In this document: positions 5,145 through 7,229 of the stretch, in pieces
How the letters are laid out: each line of letters starts with the position of its first letter
Position numbering within the stretch: the stretch's first letter is position 1
Source: Thermoleophilaceae bacterium
GTDB lineage: Bacteria > Actinomycetota > Thermoleophilia > Solirubrobacterales > Thermoleophilaceae
Length of the DNA: 7,229 nucleotides
Assembly: GCA_013811765.1 (NCBI GenBank)
Contig: JACCUO010000177.1
Coordinates: 1 to 7,229 of the forward strand
Direction: 5' to 3'
The notes under the pieces: generated by a model
Told to the model about the DNA's origin: nothing
What the model saw: the letters and a program-made list of their open reading frames with translations, nothing else
Databases searched by the model: none
Translations under genes and position numbers: made by a program

Positions 5145-7028
5145 TTAGGGGCCAGGCCCCCGCTCCCGCACGTCGCCGGAGGAGTCGATGATCACCCTGC
5201 ACGGACGCTCGGAGAGCACCGTCTCGAGCGTCTTTCCGAAGATCGACGAGCCGGTGCGCCGGGGAGGCAGGGCCATGACCACGGCAGCCGCCTCGATCTC
5301 CTTGGCCTCGAGCACTATGCGGCGCCCGGCCTCACCCGTGCGGACCTTCTCGAAGTGGCCGGTCACCCGCCGCTTGCCACGCACCTGCGCGGAGTCGATT
5401 GCCGCCTGCGCCTTGGCCTCGGCCTCGGGCATCACCGCGTCGATCGGCGCGTTGGCGGGGACCGTGATCGTGACCAGCACGTGAATCCCGCGGCGCCTGC
5501 GAGCGGCGAGCTTGACGGCCGTGTTCACCGCCTCGGGCGAGTACAAACCGTCCTCGAATGCGAGCAGGACGGATTGGTACTCGACCTCGTGCTCGACGAT
5601 CGCCTTGGGCATCACGATTTTGGTGGTCTGTGTGAGGCTGAGCCCCTGGTTGCGCCGATAGAGCACGTAGCTTGCGATGCCCACGGCGAGCCAGGCCGAG
5701 CCGGCGATCAACGTGGTGGTGTTGAGCACGTTGATCACCACGAACGCGATCCCCGTCCCGAGCCCCCCGAAGATCGCATACAGGGGTAGCGAGTGGCCGC
5801 GCACCTTGATCGAACCTGGCCCTGTCCACGGCCGCTCCTTGTCGGGCTGCTTTATCCGCAGCGCGATCACCGCGAAATGCGCGACGGTGAACGAGAGCAT
5901 CGCGCCGAAGGCGTAGATCGTGCCGAGGAAGTCCGCCTGGCCCGGCAGGATTGTCAGGCAGGCGATCAGCCCGAAGACGGCGATGGCCACGTACGGCGTG
6001 CGGTAGCGGGGGTGCAGTGCCCGCAGCCCCTCGGGGAGCTGGCGGTGCTGGCCCATCGAGTAGGTGAGCCGGGACACCCCGATCAGCCCCGCGTTGGTGG
6101 CGATGAAGAGGATCGTCGCGGCGAGCACGCCCACATACACCTCGGCCGCCCCCTGCAGGGCGCCGAGATCCATGTTCTTCACGACCCCGAGGATCGGGTC
6201 ATCGGCAAAGCCACCCTCCTCCTTGGAGAGCGCGAGCAGGGTCTTGCCGTCCTCGACCGGCATCGCGGAGAGAGCCACGGAGGGCAGGAGCGCGTAGATC
6301 GTCACCACTGCCGCCACCACCCCGGCCATGCCGCGAGGGATGGTGGTGCCGTAGTCGCGCGCCTCCTCGGCCATGTTCGAGATCGTCTCGATGCCCGTGT
6401 AGGCCACCATTCCCACCGGGATCGCAACGAGGAAGTCGCCCACGGTGGGGTACGTGCCGAAGTCGACGTTGTTCACGAGGGTGTCCGGTGACAGGACGAG
6501 CACCATGCCGACCACCACGAGCAGCACCTGGGTGAGAAAGTCCGCGAGCGCGAGAAAGACGTTCAGCCCGGCGGACTCCTTCACGCCCACCACGTTCACG
6601 AGGGCCAGGATCACGATCACCACGATGCCCCCCACGATGTCGGCCGGCGACTTGCTGAGCGGCTCCCAGAAGTCGCCGAGGTAGTGAGGCACGAAGAACG
6701 CTGAGATCGCGACGGTGATGATGTAGTTGAGCATCTGGCCCCACGCGGCGAAGAACGACCAGAACTCGTTGAAGGCCCGCCGGGCAAAGGAGGACGAGCC
6801 GCCCGCCTCGGGATACATGGTGGTGGCCTCCGTGTAGGTCGCTGCCGTGCACACGAAGATCAGGCCGGCGATCAGGAAGACCACGGGAGTCATCCCGAGC
6901 GCGAAAACCGCCACGAGCCCGAGGGCGTAGTAGATCGAGCTGCCCACGTTCCCGTAGGCGGTACTGAACAGGGCACCCGTGCCTAGCACCCGCTCGAGTC
7001 CCGCTCCCTTCGGGCGCCGTTCGGCCAT
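5145..7028 (-). CDS. APC-superfamily permease with C-terminal USP domain (paralog 1, first gene of operon)
   Basis: A 627-residue transporter, clearly paralogous to the 668-residue permease downstream; the first 120 residues can be aligned by eye almost without gaps. Membrane part about residues 15-460: TM1 has GNVGSSIYYALG (26-37), then TMYPEAGGSSSFARRAFNEF, TM3 QMLNYIITVAISAF with Asn101 where the paralog has Asp, TM6 AYTGIETISNMAEE (209-222), and SRLTYSMGQHRQLP after TM8. Residues about 485-616 form a USP-like cytoplasmic domain (SVLLAFED, IVLEAKEIEAAAVVMALP, final ERPCRVII), with GKT where ATP-binding USPs have G-S. The domain order matches KimA-like or amino-acid permeases with a regulatory tail. 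The ATG at 7028 leaves a short basic N-terminus (MAERRPKGAG), as is usual; only a weak AGTAGG lies upstream. The gene opens the operon, 110 bases after hppA. Substrate: cation (K+) or amino acid, unresolved. Confidence 0.9.
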   Translation of the reverse strand: MAERRPKGAGLERVLGTGALFSTAYGNVGSSIYYALGLVAVFALGMTPVVFLIAGLIFVCTAATYTEATTMYPEAGGSSSFARRAFNEFWSFFAAWGQMLNYIITVAISAFFVPHYLGDFWEPLSKSPADIVGGIVVIVILALVNVVGVKESAGLNVFLALADFLTQVLLVVVGMVLVLSPDTLVNNVDFGTYPTVGDFLVAIPVGMVAYTGIETISNMAEEARDYGTTIPRGMAGVVAAVVTIYALLPSVALSAMPVEDGKTLLALSKEEGGFADDPILGVVKNMDLGALQGAAEVYVGVLAATILFIATNAGLIGVSRLTYSMGQHRQLPEGLRALHPRYRTPYVAIAVFGLIACLTILPGQADFLGTIYAFGAMLSFTVAHFAVIALRIKQPDKERPWTGPGSIKVRGHSLPLYAIFGGLGTGIAFVVINVLNTTTLIAGSAWLAVGIASYVLYRRNQGLSLTQTTKIVMPKAIVEHEVEYQSVLLAFEDGLYSPEAVNTAVKLAARRRRGIHVLVTITVPANAPIDAVMPEAEAKAQAAIDSAQVRGKRRVTGHFEKVRTGEAGRRIVLEAKEIEAAAVVMALPPRRTGSSIFGKTLETVLSERPCRVIIDSSGDVRERGPGP

Positions 7029-7064
7029 CTGGGGCGAAACCTACTGAAGGTCTATTTCCGTGCG

Positions 7065-7094
7065 CACTTGTGGGGCCCCTGGGACACCAAAGTG
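7065..7094. promoter_or_regulatory. Imperfect dyad in the leader of the permease-RCK operon
   Basis: CACTTGTG (7065-7072) is mirrored by CACCAAAGTG (7085-7094), an inverted repeat with two single-base bulges around a 12-base centre that includes most of the palindrome GGGGCCCC (7072-7079). It lies 37-66 bases upstream of the first permease start, so it could be an operator or a 5' leader hairpin. I could not place a good -35/-10 pair in this spacer, so the promoter itself is not assigned. Confidence 0.25.
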
Positions 7095-7114
7095 AGCACG
7101 CGATCCGTGGGTCA

Positions 7115-7132
7115 CGGGGGCGGGAGCCCCCG
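7115..7132 (-). terminator. GC hairpin downstream of hppA, possible terminator
   Basis: On the minus strand CGGGGGC (7132-7126) pairs with GCCCCCG (7121-7115) around the tetraloop TCCC, a perfect 7-bp GC stem starting six bases after the hppA stop. No U-tract follows (it continues TGACCC), so it is not a classic intrinsic terminator. U-less hairpins after genes are often proposed as terminators or RNA 3'-end stabilisers in actinobacteria. It separates hppA from the permease operon. Confidence 0.45.
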
Positions 7133-7138
7133 CCTAAA

Positions 7139-7229
7139 TCACACCAGGAACGGGATGATCAGGATGGCCACGATGTTCGCCACCTTGATCATCGGGTTGA
7201 TCGCGGGACCGGCGGTGTCCTTGTACGGG
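7139..7229 (-). CDS. hppA: Membrane-bound proton-translocating pyrophosphatase, C-terminal fragment
   Basis: The minus strand from the window edge to TGA at 7141-7139 encodes 29 residues. They begin P-YKDTAGPAINPMIKV and end with the hydrophobic ANIVAILIIPFLV. The (F/Y)KDTAGPAxNPxIK motif followed by a last hydrophobic helix is characteristic of the extreme C-terminus of H+-pumping pyrophosphatases (HppA), which couple pyrophosphate hydrolysis to H+ (or Na+) export across the membrane. Because only this tail is present, the sites that separate K+-dependent from K+-independent and H+ from Na+ pumps lie outside the window. The stop is followed after six bases by a GC hairpin. It points the same way as the permease operon, with 110 bases between, so the two are probably separate transcripts, although read-through is possible. 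Confidence 0.85.
   Translation of the reverse strand, partial: PYKDTAGPAINPMIKVANIVAILIIPFLV

Noticed and set aside
2934..7028. Naming the permeases kimA
   Set aside because: The fold, USP tail and TrkA context fit, but the TM1 Asp of the KimA potassium site appears absent in both and general APC amino-acid permease motifs are equally strong, so no symbol is given.
7029..7138. Possible cyclic di-AMP (ydaO-type) riboswitch before the first permease, by analogy with kimA
   Set aside because: The spacer is only 110 bases and partly taken up by the hppA 3' hairpin; I could not find the conserved ydaO core or its pseudoknot arrangement.

Overview
The window is a GC-rich bacterial chromosome segment with several GTG starts, dense genes packed on one strand, and actinobacterial-style content. 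An actinobacterium (possibly Thermoleophilia/Solirubrobacterales-like) is my best guess, but the phylum rests only on composition and gene content. No mobile element, CRISPR array or phage gene is visible.

Layout, left to right: (1) the 3' end of an ABC exporter on the + strand (1-270); (2) a 153-base spacer with one weak promoter-like hexamer; (3) a complete tRNA-Gln(CUG) on the + strand (424-495); (4) a block of six genes on the - strand (7028 down to 529) that reads as one operon; (5) a 110-base leader/spacer with a GC hairpin and an imperfect dyad; (6) the last 29 codons of a membrane-bound proton-pumping pyrophosphatase (hppA) on the - strand.

The operon, in transcription order: APC-superfamily permease with a C-terminal universal-stress-protein (USP) domain (627 aa); a small two-helix membrane protein (65 aa, unknown); a second, paralogous APC-USP permease (668 aa); a TrkA/RCK protein with only the N-terminal nucleotide-binding domain (148 or 157 aa); a full-length TrkA/RCK protein with N and C domains (219 aa); and an FAD-dependent ferredoxin/rubredoxin-reductase-type oxidoreductase (409 aa). 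Gaps are at most about 40 bases, one junction overlaps by 4 bases, and the two RCK genes abut with no base between stop and start.

The context suggests a membrane transport system in which two permeases with cytoplasmic sensor domains work with a pair of NAD(H)/nucleotide-sensing RCK proteins, most likely in potassium or other cation homeostasis. Amino-acid transport cannot be excluded, because the permeases keep general APC motifs and do not clearly keep the KimA potassium-site residues. The most striking observation is that the two RCK genes lie in the same reading frame and are separated by a single UAG codon, so they are formally one 378-codon frame with one internal stop.
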